Shown: one piece after another, positions 8,898 through 17,430 of the stretch
Position numbering within the stretch: position 1 is the first letter of the stretch
Layout of the letters: each line of letters begins with the position of its first letter
Assembly: GCF_022179805.1 (NCBI RefSeq)
Contig: NZ_BPUO01000008.1
Location: forward strand, 248,001-312,000
Source of the DNA: Cupriavidus pauculus
Lineage (GTDB): Bacteria; Pseudomonadota; Gammaproteobacteria; Burkholderiales; Burkholderiaceae
DNA length: 64,000 bases
Direction: 5' to 3'
Position numbers and translations under genes: made by a program
Notes under the pieces: generated by a model
Database searches by the model: none
The model's input: only the letters and a program-made list of their open reading frames with translations
Told to the model about the DNA's origin: nothing

Positions 8898-10108
8898 GCT
8901 GGCTGATCATCGCCGACGACCTGTCCGGCGCCGCCGACTGCGCGATTGGCTTTGCCGCGCACGGCGCGCGCACGGTGGTCACGCTGGACGCGGCCGCCGA
9001 TGTTGGCGGTGCCCAGGTGGTGGCCACCGACGTCGACAGCCGCCGCATGGCGCCTGCCGACGCGGCCGCTCGCAATCTGTCGGCCTGGCTCCACGGCAAT
9101 GGTGCCGATCGCCGGGTCTACAAGAAGATCGATTCCACGCTGCGCGGCAACTGGGCTGCCGAGACCGCCGCGCTGCAGCCGGTGGCCGGCCTGGCCATCG
9201 TCGCGCCGGCGTTTCCGGCCACGGGTCGCGTCACGCGCGACGGCCGCATGTTCGTCAACGGGCAACCGCTCGAAGACACCGATATCTGGCGCCTTGAGGG
9301 CCTGACCGGCACCGCCGACATGGTGGCACTGCTGGACGCTCAAGGCGTGCGCACCGCGCGCATTTCGCTGTACACGCTGCGCGCCGGCATGGCGGCGGTG
9401 CAGGACCAACTGAAGGCATGGCTCGGCCAGGGCTTCCAGGCCGTGGTGTGCGATGCCGAAGCCGAGCAGGACCTGCTGGCGCTGGCCCAGGCTTCGCTCG
9501 AACTCGACACCCCGGTGTTCTGGGTGGGATCGGGCGGCCTGGCGCGCGCGCTGGCCCAGGCGGCACCAGTCGCCAAGACTGGCACGGCAAGCGCCCCCGA
9601 CTATCACACCGGTCCGATCCTGACGCTGGTCGGCAGCATGTCGGGCGTGTCCGGCAAGCAGGCCAGCTATTTGGTCGAGCGCGCCGGCATCGACTCGCTG
9701 GTGGTGCCGCCGCAAGCGCTGCGCGAAGGCGCCAGCCACGCGGACTGGACCGAGGCCGCGCGGGAAATCGCCGAATGCCTGGCGGCAGGCCGCGACATGC
9801 TGGTGAGCATCGGCCGCGACGACGCATTCGACCCGGCCGAAGGGCCGCAGCTGTCGACATCACTGGCACAGTTGATCCTGCCCAGCTTCCAGCACGTTGG
9901 CGGCCTGATCGCCACTGGCGGCGAGACGGCGCGTGCCATGCTGGCCGCCGCCGGCATCGGCGCACTGGCGCTGAAGCGCGAGGTAGAAGCCGGCGTGCCG
10001 CTATCCGAAACCACAACGGGCCCCACGCGCCGCATTGCCACCAAGGCGGGCGCGTTCGGCACCGAGGCCGCGCTTTGGCTTGCCTGGCAAGCCATGCGCC
10101 AAGATTGA
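8894..10108 (+). CDS. dtnK: DUF1537 four-carbon acid sugar kinase (D-threonate kinase-like)
   Basis: Cytoplasmic ATP-dependent kinase of the DUF1537 family, 404 residues. The N-terminal sugar-acid-binding domain begins [20 protein letters not shown] and includes [11 protein letters not shown]. The C-terminal nucleotide-binding domain contains [10 protein letters not shown] and [15 protein letters not shown]. Family members paired with PdxA2 phosphorylate D-threonate (or D-erythronate) at the 4-hydroxyl, and DtnK has been characterised in Cupriavidus-type clusters. The start overlaps the permease stop, indicating translational coupling, and pdxA2 follows 27 bases later. The exact epimer used cannot be read from sequence. 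Confidence 0.85.
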   Translation: MSWLIIADDLSGAADCAIGFAAHGARTVVTLDAAADVGGAQVVATDVDSRRMAPADAAARNLSAWLHGNGADRRVYKKIDSTLRGNWAAETAALQPVAGLAIVAPAFPATGRVTRDGRMFVNGQPLEDTDIWRLEGLTGTADMVALLDAQGVRTARISLYTLRAGMAAVQDQLKAWLGQGFQAVVCDAEAEQDLLALAQASLELDTPVFWVGSGGLARALAQAAPVAKTGTASAPDYHTGPILTLVGSMSGVSGKQASYLVERAGIDSLVVPPQALREGASHADWTEAAREIAECLAAGRDMLVSIGRDDAFDPAEGPQLSTSLAQLILPSFQHVGGLIATGGETARAMLAAAGIGALALKREVEAGVPLSETTTGPTRRIATKAGAFGTEAALWLAWQAMRQD

Positions 10109-10135
10109 TTTTCCCCACGAACGGGACATGGACAA

Positions 10136-11137
10136 ATGAGCGACTACATTCCGGTAATCGGCATCACGATGGGTGATGCCACGGGGATCGGCCCCGAAGT
10201 CATCGTCAAGAGCCTGGCGCACGACAGCGTCTACGCCCAATGCCGCCCGCTGGTGATTGGCGATGCGCGCCGGCTGGAACAGGCCGGCCGCCTGGTCGGC
10301 TCGGCGCTCAAGATGCGCGCGATCCAGTCGCCCGACGAAGCCCGCTTCGAGCAAGGCACCATCGACGTCATCGACCTGGGCCTGATCCCTGAAGACCTGC
10401 CGTTTGGCAAGCTGTCCGCCGTGGCCGGCGACGCCGCGTTCCGCTACATCGAGCGCGCCGTGCAGCTGACCCAGCAAGACAAGATCGATGCCATCTGCAC
10501 CGCGCCGCTCAACAAGGAAGCGCTGCACGCAGGTGGCCACAAGTTCCCGGGGCACACCGAGATGCTCGCGCACCTGACCGGCACGCAGGAAGTGTCGATG
10601 ATGCTCGTGGCGCCCCAGCTGCGCGTGATCCACGTGACCACGCACATCGGCCTGATGGATGCGATCCGCAAGATCGAGCCGGGCCTGGTGCGTCGTACGA
10701 TCGAGCGCGGCAACACCACGCTCAAGCGCGCGGGCATCGCTGCACCGCGCATCGGCGTCTGCGGCATCAACCCGCATGCGGGCGAGAACGGCCTGTTCGG
10801 CCAGGGCGAAGAAGAGCAGAAGATCATTCCGGCCGTGGAAGCGCTGCGCGCCGAAGGCGTGGACGTGGAAGGCCCACTGCCGGCCGACACGCTGTTCTAC
10901 CGCGCCGGCCGGGGCGACTTCGACCTCGTGGTGGCCATGTACCACGACCAGGGACACGGCCCCGTGAAGGTGCTGGGCCTGGAAGCAGGCGTGAACATCA
11001 CCGTCGGCCTTCCGGTGATCCGCACCTCGGTGGACCACGGCACCGCGTTCGACATCGCCGGCAAGGGCATCGCCGACGAACGCAGCCTGCTCGAAGCGCT
11101 GCGTCAGGGCGCCGAACTGGCCACGCGCCGCGCCTGA
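10136..11137 (+). CDS. pdxA2: PdxA2, D-threonate 4-phosphate dehydrogenase-like
   Basis: NAD-dependent metal-requiring dehydrogenase/decarboxylase of the PdxA family, 333 residues. It has the opening GITMGDATGIGPEVIVKSL, the substrate-binding segment GHTEMLAHLTGT, and the metal/substrate motif YHDQGHGPVKVLG. PdxA itself acts in pyridoxal phosphate synthesis. The PdxA2 branch, found next to DUF1537 kinases, oxidises 4-phospho-threonate or -erythronate, and the product decarboxylates to dihydroxyacetone phosphate. The operon context decides in favour of PdxA2. A hairpin lies between this gene and the DeoR gene. Confidence 0.85.
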   Translation: MSDYIPVIGITMGDATGIGPEVIVKSLAHDSVYAQCRPLVIGDARRLEQAGRLVGSALKMRAIQSPDEARFEQGTIDVIDLGLIPEDLPFGKLSAVAGDAAFRYIERAVQLTQQDKIDAICTAPLNKEALHAGGHKFPGHTEMLAHLTGTQEVSMMLVAPQLRVIHVTTHIGLMDAIRKIEPGLVRRTIERGNTTLKRAGIAAPRIGVCGINPHAGENGLFGQGEEEQKIIPAVEALRAEGVDVEGPLPADTLFYRAGRGDFDLVVAMYHDQGHGPVKVLGLEAGVNITVGLPVIRTSVDHGTAFDIAGKGIADERSLLEALRQGAELATRRA

Positions 11138-11161
11138 TCGCGCTGGCGCTGCTGTAAGATC

Positions 11162-11182
11162 GGGGATCATTTTTCGATCCCC
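11162..11182. promoter_or_regulatory. GGGGATC/GATCCCC hairpin with GATCA core before DeoR gene
   Basis: Seven-base perfect arms with a seven-base loop, followed by CTTTTC. It contains GATCATTTTTCGATC, close to the GATCATTTCGATC upstream of the permease. It could be an operator for autoregulation or a weak terminator after pdxA2; the sequence allows both readings. Confidence 0.4.
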
Positions 11183-11202
11183 CTTTTCATTCCGCCCCTG
11201 TC

Positions 11203-11985
11203 ATGAAAGCCGCCGACCGTCGCCGCGCCATCCTCCAACTCGTGCTTGCGGGCGAGGAGGCCAACGTCGAACGCCTGACCGCCAGCCTGGGCGTGTCGGA
11301 AGCCACCGTGCGCCGCGACCTGACCGCGCTGGCGCGCGAAGGCCGCATCGTGCGCACCTACGGCGGCGCCGCCGCGCTGATGCAGGTGGGCGGCCACGAG
11401 CCCGAAGCCTCGCTCGAAGAACGCAAGGCGCTGCAGCGCGACCAGAAGGACGCCATTGCGCGCCTGGCGGCAAGCTACGTGCAGGACGGCGACGCGGTGC
11501 TGCTCGACAGCGGCACCACGGCCGCCGCACTGGCCCGCCTGCTGGCCGCGCGCGAAGACCTGCACGTCTACACCACCAACCTGCTGGCCGTAACGGCCCT
11601 GGCCGGGCTACCCAAGATCCGCGTCACGCTGATCGGCGGCGATGTCCGGCCGTCGAGCATGGGCACCTTCGGCCCGCTGGCACAGGTGGCGCTGTCACGC
11701 ATCAGCGTCGACAAGGCGTTCCTGGGCGCCGATGGCGTCGTGGCCGGCGTGGGCCTGTGCGAGGCCAGCGCGGAACAGGCGTATCTGAAGGAATGCATCA
11801 TCCGCCAGGCGGCCGACATCTTCGTGCTGGTCGATTCGACCAAGCTCGGCCGCGCGCGCCAGCAGCACTGGACCCCGCTCGAACGCGCCTGGACGCTGGT
11901 GACCGATGGCGAAGCCACGCCATCGCAGCTAGAGCCGTTCCACGCGCTGAAGCAGGTGACGGTGGCCGTGGCCGTGGCTGACTGA
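11203..11985 (+). CDS. DeoR-family transcriptional regulator
   Basis: 260-residue DeoR-type repressor. The N-terminal helix-turn-helix contains ANVERLTASLGVSEATVRR (about residues 22-40), followed by the wing GRIVRTYGGA. The C-terminal sugar-phosphate-sensing DeoRC domain includes VLLDSGTTAAALA and FLGADGV. It closes the permease-kinase-PdxA2 operon and most likely responds to a phosphorylated intermediate of that pathway. Matching GATCA elements lie in front of the permease and of this gene. Confidence 0.9.
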   Translation: MKAADRRRAILQLVLAGEEANVERLTASLGVSEATVRRDLTALAREGRIVRTYGGAAALMQVGGHEPEASLEERKALQRDQKDAIARLAASYVQDGDAVLLDSGTTAAALARLLAAREDLHVYTTNLLAVTALAGLPKIRVTLIGGDVRPSSMGTFGPLAQVALSRISVDKAFLGADGVVAGVGLCEASAEQAYLKECIIRQAADIFVLVDSTKLGRARQQHWTPLERAWTLVTDGEATPSQLEPFHALKQVTVAVAVAD

Positions 11986-11997
11986 GCCATTAAGTCA

Positions 11998-13029
11998 CTA
12001 AGCCAGGCGGCGCCGCATGCCGGCGGACATCCAGCGTTCGCCGGAAGCTTCCACCATCAGCGCCTCCACCCCAGGCATGCCGGCCAGCCAGCGCCGGGCA
12101 GCCCCCTGCCCCGCCACCATCATCGCCGGCCCCATGCCGTTGACTGCGTCGACATCGCGCGCCAGCAGCACCACGCCGCGCATGCGTTGTTCCGGCATGC
12201 CGGTGCGCGGATCGAGGATATGGTGATAGCGCCGGCCCGCCACCGTGAACGCGCGCTCGTAGTCGCCTGATGCGGCCACCACGGTATCGCCCTGCACACC
12301 GAGCACGCCAAGCAGCCTGTCCGGCGCCACGGGATCGCGCACGCCGATCCGCCAGCCTGTGCCGCCTCGCTGGCCGATGACCAGCACATCGCCGCCGCCA
12401 TTGATCATGGCTGACGTCACGCCATGCGACTTCAGTACCGCCATGCCAGCCTGCAGAATCGGCAGCTTGGCGATGCCGCCCAGGTCGACGCGCATGCCCC
12501 TGCGGCGCAGGAACGCGGTCTGCCGGTGCGGGTCCAGCACAACATCGCGAAAATCCACGAGCGGCAGATCCCTGGCGATTTCATCGGCCGACGGCACCAC
12601 GGGGATCGACTGATCAAAGCGCCAGGCCGTCAACGCGCCGACGGTCATGTCGAACGCGCCCTCGCTGCGCGCCGCTACCGCCTGCCCCGCGCTCAACACG
12701 CGCATCATCTCGGCCGGCACCACAACCGGCTGCAGCCCCGCCGACAGGTGCATGGCGTGCACCGCGTTGCCCAATTGGTAGCGGCTCATCATGTCCGCCA
12801 GGCGCGTCATCTCCGACCACGCAGCCCGCATCGCCGCATTCGCCACCGATGCGTCCACGCCATCGAGCGTGATGTCGACGCGCGTGCCCATCAGCGTGCG
12901 CGATGACTGCGCGATGCGCCCGCCGGCCATCGCCGGCAGCCATGGTGCGATGGCCAGCATCGGCAGCGCCGCGACGCACCTGCGCCGCATGGCTTCGCGT
13001 GCCGACCTCACTGTCGCCTGCTGCCGCAT
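11998..13029 (-). CDS. nosX: NosX, ApbE-like FAD:protein FMN transferase
   Basis: Periplasmic flavin transferase of the ApbE family, 343 residues. It covalently attaches FMN from FAD to a threonine of NosR. An export signal with an Arg cluster (MRRRCVAALPMLAIAPWLP, about residues 14-32) precedes the family motif SRTLMGTRVDITLDG. Later motifs are RVDLGGIAK, INGGGDVLVIG and a DVNGMGPAMMVAG stretch in the metal-binding region. It is divergent from nosZ and shares the intergenic FNR-type site. Its place beside nosZRDFYL identifies it as NosX and not a general ApbE. Confidence 0.88.
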   Translation of the reverse strand: MRQQATVRSAREAMRRRCVAALPMLAIAPWLPAMAGGRIAQSSRTLMGTRVDITLDGVDASVANAAMRAAWSEMTRLADMMSRYQLGNAVHAMHLSAGLQPVVVPAEMMRVLSAGQAVAARSEGAFDMTVGALTAWRFDQSIPVVPSADEIARDLPLVDFRDVVLDPHRQTAFLRRRGMRVDLGGIAKLPILQAGMAVLKSHGVTSAMINGGGDVLVIGQRGGTGWRIGVRDPVAPDRLLGVLGVQGDTVVAASGDYERAFTVAGRRYHHILDPRTGMPEQRMRGVVLLARDVDAVNGMGPAMMVAGQGAARRWLAGMPGVEALMVEASGERWMSAGMRRRLA

Positions 13030-13148
13030 GACCCCGCTCCGTTTCCGTTTGTACGTCGGCCATTCTAGGAACGCACGAACCCGTGCGGCAAGCTGCGCGA
13101 TGTGGATCAGATGAGAGTGTTGTTTGGAATCGCAATTCGCTTGAATCG

Positions 13149-13162
13149 TTGACCGCCATCAA
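13149..13162 (+). promoter_or_regulatory. FNR/DNR-type box TTGAC-CGCC-ATCAA upstream of nosZ
   Basis: The site matches the FNR/Dnr consensus TTGAT-N4-ATCAA at nine of ten positions. Its centre lies about 30 bases before an AT-rich -10-like element, GAATAT, at 13185-13190. A transcription start near 13197 would place the box at -41.5, the class II activator position. It fits oxygen- or NO-responsive control of the nos operon, as known in denitrifiers. It also lies upstream of nosX. Confidence 0.65.
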
Positions 13163-13257
13163 TCCCATTCCTCCGAAGTGCCATGAATATCTCGCCAGTT
13201 CCAGTGCGATTTCATGACAGGCCGGCGCTACCGGCCACTTTCCTCCCGAGGGTCTCA

Positions 13258-15180
13258 ATGAGCAATCACAACGAGAACAGGAACGCTGCCGGCGGATTTG
13301 GGCGCCGCCAGTTCCTGGGCACGGCCGCCATGGCCGGTCTGGCAGGCATTGCCGCATGTTCCGACAAGAACACCGCCGTGGCCGGTGCCAGCAGCGAAGG
13401 CAAGCCCGCATCGGCGCCCGCGCATGGCGGCAGCGCCGCCGGGGTGCACCCGAAGCCCGGTGAACTCGACACGTACTACGGTCTCTGGAGCGGCGGCCAC
13501 ACAGGCGACATGCGCGTGCTGGGCATGCCGTCGGGCCGCGAGCTGCTGCGCATTCCGTGCTTCGTTCCCGATGCGCTGGTCGGCTGGGGCATCACCAACG
13601 AGTCCAAGCGGGTCATGGGCACCAAGCCGGATGGCTCGCTGCGCTACACCGTGGGCGACACGCACCACACGCACGCGTCGTACAAGGACGGCAACTACGA
13701 CGGCCGCTACGCGTGGATCAACGACAAGATCAACTCGCGGATTGCGCGCATCCGGCTCGACTACTTCGTTTGCGACAAGATCACCGAACTGCCCAACGTC
13801 CAGGGCTTCCACGGCATCTTCCCGGACAAGCGCGACCCGGTGGACCCGGCCATCAACTACACCACCCGCGTGTTCTGCGGCGCCGAGTTCGCGATTCCGC
13901 TGCCCAACACGCCGACCGACGACGGCACGAAGTACCGCAGCCTGTTTTCGTGCGTCGATGCCGAGACCATGGCCGTGCGCTGGCAGGTGCTGATCGACGG
14001 CAACTGCGACCTCGTGGCCACGTCCTACGACGGCAAGCTGGCCGCCACCAACCAGTACAACACCGAGAACGGCGCGCACTTCGAGGACATGATGTCCGCC
14101 GAGCGCGATGCCTGCCTGTTCTTCAACATCGCCCGCATCGAAGCCGCCGTGAAGGCCGGCAAGTTCAAGACCTACGGCGACTCGAAGGTGCCGGTGGTGG
14201 ACGGCACCCACGCCGCCAACAAGGACCCCAAGACCGCGCTGACCGCCTACGTCTCGGTGCCGAAGAACCCGCACGGCGTGAACGCCAGCCCGGACCAGAA
14301 GTACTTCATCTGCGCCGGCAAGCTGTCTCCCACGTGCACCGTGATCGAACTGTCGAAGGTGCTGGACTGGTTCGACGGCAAGATGGAAAAGATCGACGAC
14401 GCCATCGTGGCCGAAGTGGAACTGGGCCTCGGGCCGCTGCACACCGCGTTCGACGGGCGCGGCAACGCGTACACCACGCTGTTCCTGGACAGCCAGCTCG
14501 TGAAGTGGAACGTCGACGCAGCCATCCGCTTCCACCAGGGCGACAAGAGCGCCAAGTACGTGGTGGACCGGCTCGACGTGCAGTACCAGCCGGGGCACGT
14601 CAACGCGTCACAATCGGAAACGGTGGCCGCCGACGGCAAATACCTGGCCGTGGGCTGCAAGTTCTCGAAGGACCGGTTTCTGCCGGTAGGGCCGCTGCAT
14701 GCCGAGAACGAGCAGATCGTCGATATCTCGGGCGACAAGATGGTGCTGCTGGCTGATCACCCGGTGCGCGGCGAGCCGCATGACTTCATCATCTTCAAGC
14801 GCGACCTCGTGCAGCCCAAGCAGGTCTACACGATGGGCGATTTCCCGCTGGCGGTCAGCCCGGACCAGTCCGGCGTGACGCGCAACGGCCGGAAGGTCAC
14901 CGTGCGCATGACGTCGCAGGCGCCGGTGTTCAGCCTGCGCGAGTTCAAGCTCAAGAAAGGCGACGAGGTGACGCTGATCCTGACCAACCTGGACAAGGTC
15001 GAGGACCTGACGCACGGCTTTGCGATCCCGAAGTACAACATCAACTTCATCGTGAATCCGCAGGAAACAGCCTCGGTGACGTTCATCGCGGACCAGCCTG
15101 GCGTGTTCTGGTGCTACTGCACGCACTTCTGCCACGCACTGCACCTGGAAATGCGTACGCGCATGATCGTCGAAGCCTGA
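13258..15180 (+). CDS. nosZ: NosZ, nitrous oxide reductase (clade I)
   Basis: Periplasmic copper enzyme reducing N2O to N2, 640 residues. A Tat signal (GRRQFLGTAAMAGLAG, about residues 15-30) marks the clade I type. The seven-bladed propeller carrying CuZ includes DTHHTH and further His ligands. The C-terminal cupredoxin CuA domain shows C621, C625, H629 and M632 in CTHFCHALHLEM. The start at 13258 has GAGGG five bases upstream. An earlier in-frame ATG at 13183 overlaps the likely -10 region and adds nothing with family similarity. First gene of nosZRDFYL. Confidence 0.96.
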   Translation: MSNHNENRNAAGGFGRRQFLGTAAMAGLAGIAACSDKNTAVAGASSEGKPASAPAHGGSAAGVHPKPGELDTYYGLWSGGHTGDMRVLGMPSGRELLRIPCFVPDALVGWGITNESKRVMGTKPDGSLRYTVGDTHHTHASYKDGNYDGRYAWINDKINSRIARIRLDYFVCDKITELPNVQGFHGIFPDKRDPVDPAINYTTRVFCGAEFAIPLPNTPTDDGTKYRSLFSCVDAETMAVRWQVLIDGNCDLVATSYDGKLAATNQYNTENGAHFEDMMSAERDACLFFNIARIEAAVKAGKFKTYGDSKVPVVDGTHAANKDPKTALTAYVSVPKNPHGVNASPDQKYFICAGKLSPTCTVIELSKVLDWFDGKMEKIDDAIVAEVELGLGPLHTAFDGRGNAYTTLFLDSQLVKWNVDAAIRFHQGDKSAKYVVDRLDVQYQPGHVNASQSETVAADGKYLAVGCKFSKDRFLPVGPLHAENEQIVDISGDKMVLLADHPVRGEPHDFIIFKRDLVQPKQVYTMGDFPLAVSPDQSGVTRNGRKVTVRMTSQAPVFSLREFKLKKGDEVTLILTNLDKVEDLTHGFAIPKYNINFIVNPQETASVTFIADQPGVFWCYCTHFCHALHLEMRTRMIVEA

Positions 15181-15234
15181 CCTTGCCCTGCCGGCCGCGT
15201 GTCCCACACGCGTGGCTGGCGGCGCCCCCGAGCC

Positions 15235-17430
15235 ATGTCACTCCCTTCCGTCTTTCGCGCGGTCCTGGTGGCCGTGCTGTTTCTGGCCGCCCATGCGCGG
15301 CAGCCTGCCATGGCCGATTCGGCCTACGAAGCGCATCTGCCCGCCGACCTGTCGACCACACCCGACTTGTGCGCACGCGTGGCCTGCGGCGACGTGTTTC
15401 CCGGCGCAACTTCGTTCTCCACGCGCATGGGCCAGCCGCCCTACGTAGAGGCATACGGCCCGGCCGGCGCTGATGGCAAGCGGCCGAAGCTCGGCTACGT
15501 GATGCTGTCGACCGATATCACCGACACGCCGGCGTACTCCGGCAAGCCCGTGGTGACGCTGATCGGCATGGATAGCACCGGCCGCTTCGTCGGCATCCAG
15601 GTGCTCAAGCATTCCGAGCCCATCCTGCTGCTTGGCATTCCGGAAACCGCGCTGCCGCGCTTCAATGCGCAGTACCTTGGCAAGTCCGTGACCGACAAGA
15701 TCGAGATCGGCAGCGCGCGCCCCGACGAGGGCGTGCTCGGCGTAGATGCCATCTCGGGCGCCACCGTGACCGTCATCGCCCAGAACCAGGTGGTGACGAC
15801 TTCGGGTGCGGCGGTAGCCCGGCAAGTCGGCATATTGGCGCCGGTGCGGCGCGAGCCGGCGCGTTTCGCCTCGGCCAGCGTTCCGCCGAAGTGGAAGGAC
15901 ATGGTGGCCCAGGGACTGGTGCAGCGCCTGCGTATCGAGGCCAAGCAGGTTGGCCTGGAGGCATCATCGGAGCCGTTCATCGAGCTGTGGTTCGGTGACC
16001 TCAATCATCCCGATGTCGGCCGCGCAGTGCTGGGCGAACGCGGCTGGCAGAACCTGCGGCAGGGCCTGCGCGCGGGAGACCATGCGATCTTTGTGATTCG
16101 CACGGCGGGCCGGGAATCGTTCAAGGGCTCCGGCTTCGTGCGTGGCGGCCTCTATGATCGCGTGCAGATCCGCCAGGGCGATGACACCTTCACGTTTCGC
16201 GATCTCGACTACCTGAACCTCTACGGCCTGGCGCCCGACGACGCGCCGGCGCCCACCGAGTCGGCGATCTTCATCGTGCGTTCGAGCGCCTTTTCGGCGG
16301 CGTGGCCGTGGAAGCTGGTGTTCCTTGGCAATCGCGTCGACCGCGCCACCGGCGCGCGCACGTTCGCGAACTTCGACGCCGAGTACTGGCTACCCGCCAG
16401 CCTGCTCGAAGGCGGACGGCCCAAGGTGGAGACGCCCGCCCCGCCCTGGGTGCGGGTCTGGAAAAGCCGTGCCGTCGGCATCGGCCTGTTCGCCGTCTTC
16501 CTGATCGCCGTGGCCGTGGTGCACGCCCTGCGCGACAAGCTCACGCGCCGCGCCACCCAGCGTAACAAGTGGCCGGTCAATGCGTTCAAGTACAGCGCCT
16601 GGGCCGTCAGCATCGTATTCGTCGGCTTCGGGGCGATGGCCCAGCCGTCGGTCACGCAGGTGCTGACGTGGGTGCACGCGCTGCTGTTCCAGTGGCGCTG
16701 GTCGCTGTTCCTGTCGGACCCGTTCCTGTTCCTGTTCTGGATCTTTATCGCCGTTACCGTGCTGCTGTGGGGACGCGGGCTGTTCTGCGGATGGCTGTGC
16801 CCGTTCGGGTCGCTGTCCGAGGCGATGTTCAAGGTCGGCCGGCTGATCGGGCTCAGGCGCTTCCAGTTCCAGTTGCCGGCCAAAGTGCACCACACACTCA
16901 AGTGGCTCAAATACGCGGTGTTCGCCGGGTTGCTGGGCGTGTCGCTTCTGTCGATGGGACTGGCCGAGAAGCTTGCCGAGGTGGAGCCGTTCAAGACCAC
17001 GTTCCTGGTTGGCATCCAGAACCGTGCGTGGCCGTTCGGGCTGTTTGTCTGCGCGATCCTGGGCGTGTCGCTGTTCGTGGAACGCCCCTACTGCAAGTAC
17101 CTGTGCCCGCTGGGCGCGTCGCTGGCCATCCCCAGCATGTTCCGGCTGTTCGCGCTGCGCCGCAAACCCGATTGCACACGCTGCAAGGCCTGTGCCGTCG
17201 GCTGTGGATCACAGGCCATCGACGCGAAGGGCCGCATCGATCCGCGCGAATGCCTGCTGTGCCTGGACTGCATGGTGCTCTATACCGATACCCACGCGTG
17301 CCCGCCGCTGGCCAAGGAACGCAAGCGGCGCGAACGTGCGGGCCTGCCGGTGACGGCCATCGGCCGCGACGGGTACTACATCCCGATAGTGCCGGTTGCC
17401 GACACCACCGACAAGCAGGCATCGCCATGA
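15235..17430 (+). CDS. nosR: NosR, membrane flavo-iron-sulfur regulator/electron donor for NosZ
   Basis: Polytopic membrane protein that feeds electrons to NosZ and is needed for nosZ expression, 731 residues. It has an N-terminal signal (MSLPSVFRAVLVAVLFLAA), a periplasmic FMN-binding domain with SGATVT (Thr177 the likely flavinylated residue), several membrane helices, the paired CGWLCPFGS and CKYLCPLGA motifs, and two C-terminal [4Fe-4S] sets (C647/C650/C653/C657 and C673/C676/C679 plus a Cys in THACPP). A GTG at 15199 is an alternative start, but the ATG at 15235 gives a normal signal peptide. Its stop overlaps the nosD start by four bases. Confidence 0.93.
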   Translation: MSLPSVFRAVLVAVLFLAAHARQPAMADSAYEAHLPADLSTTPDLCARVACGDVFPGATSFSTRMGQPPYVEAYGPAGADGKRPKLGYVMLSTDITDTPAYSGKPVVTLIGMDSTGRFVGIQVLKHSEPILLLGIPETALPRFNAQYLGKSVTDKIEIGSARPDEGVLGVDAISGATVTVIAQNQVVTTSGAAVARQVGILAPVRREPARFASASVPPKWKDMVAQGLVQRLRIEAKQVGLEASSEPFIELWFGDLNHPDVGRAVLGERGWQNLRQGLRAGDHAIFVIRTAGRESFKGSGFVRGGLYDRVQIRQGDDTFTFRDLDYLNLYGLAPDDAPAPTESAIFIVRSSAFSAAWPWKLVFLGNRVDRATGARTFANFDAEYWLPASLLEGGRPKVETPAPPWVRVWKSRAVGIGLFAVFLIAVAVVHALRDKLTRRATQRNKWPVNAFKYSAWAVSIVFVGFGAMAQPSVTQVLTWVHALLFQWRWSLFLSDPFLFLFWIFIAVTVLLWGRGLFCGWLCPFGSLSEAMFKVGRLIGLRRFQFQLPAKVHHTLKWLKYAVFAGLLGVSLLSMGLAEKLAEVEPFKTTFLVGIQNRAWPFGLFVCAILGVSLFVERPYCKYLCPLGASLAIPSMFRLFALRRKPDCTRCKACAVGCGSQAIDAKGRIDPRECLLCLDCMVLYTDTHACPPLAKERKRRERAGLPVTAIGRDGYYIPIVPVADTTDKQASP

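Noticed and set aside
13183..13257. Upstream ATG for nosZ at 13183
   Set aside because: It overlaps the likely -10 region and the extra residues resemble nothing in NosZ; the ATG at 13258 has a ribosome-binding site and a complete Tat signal.
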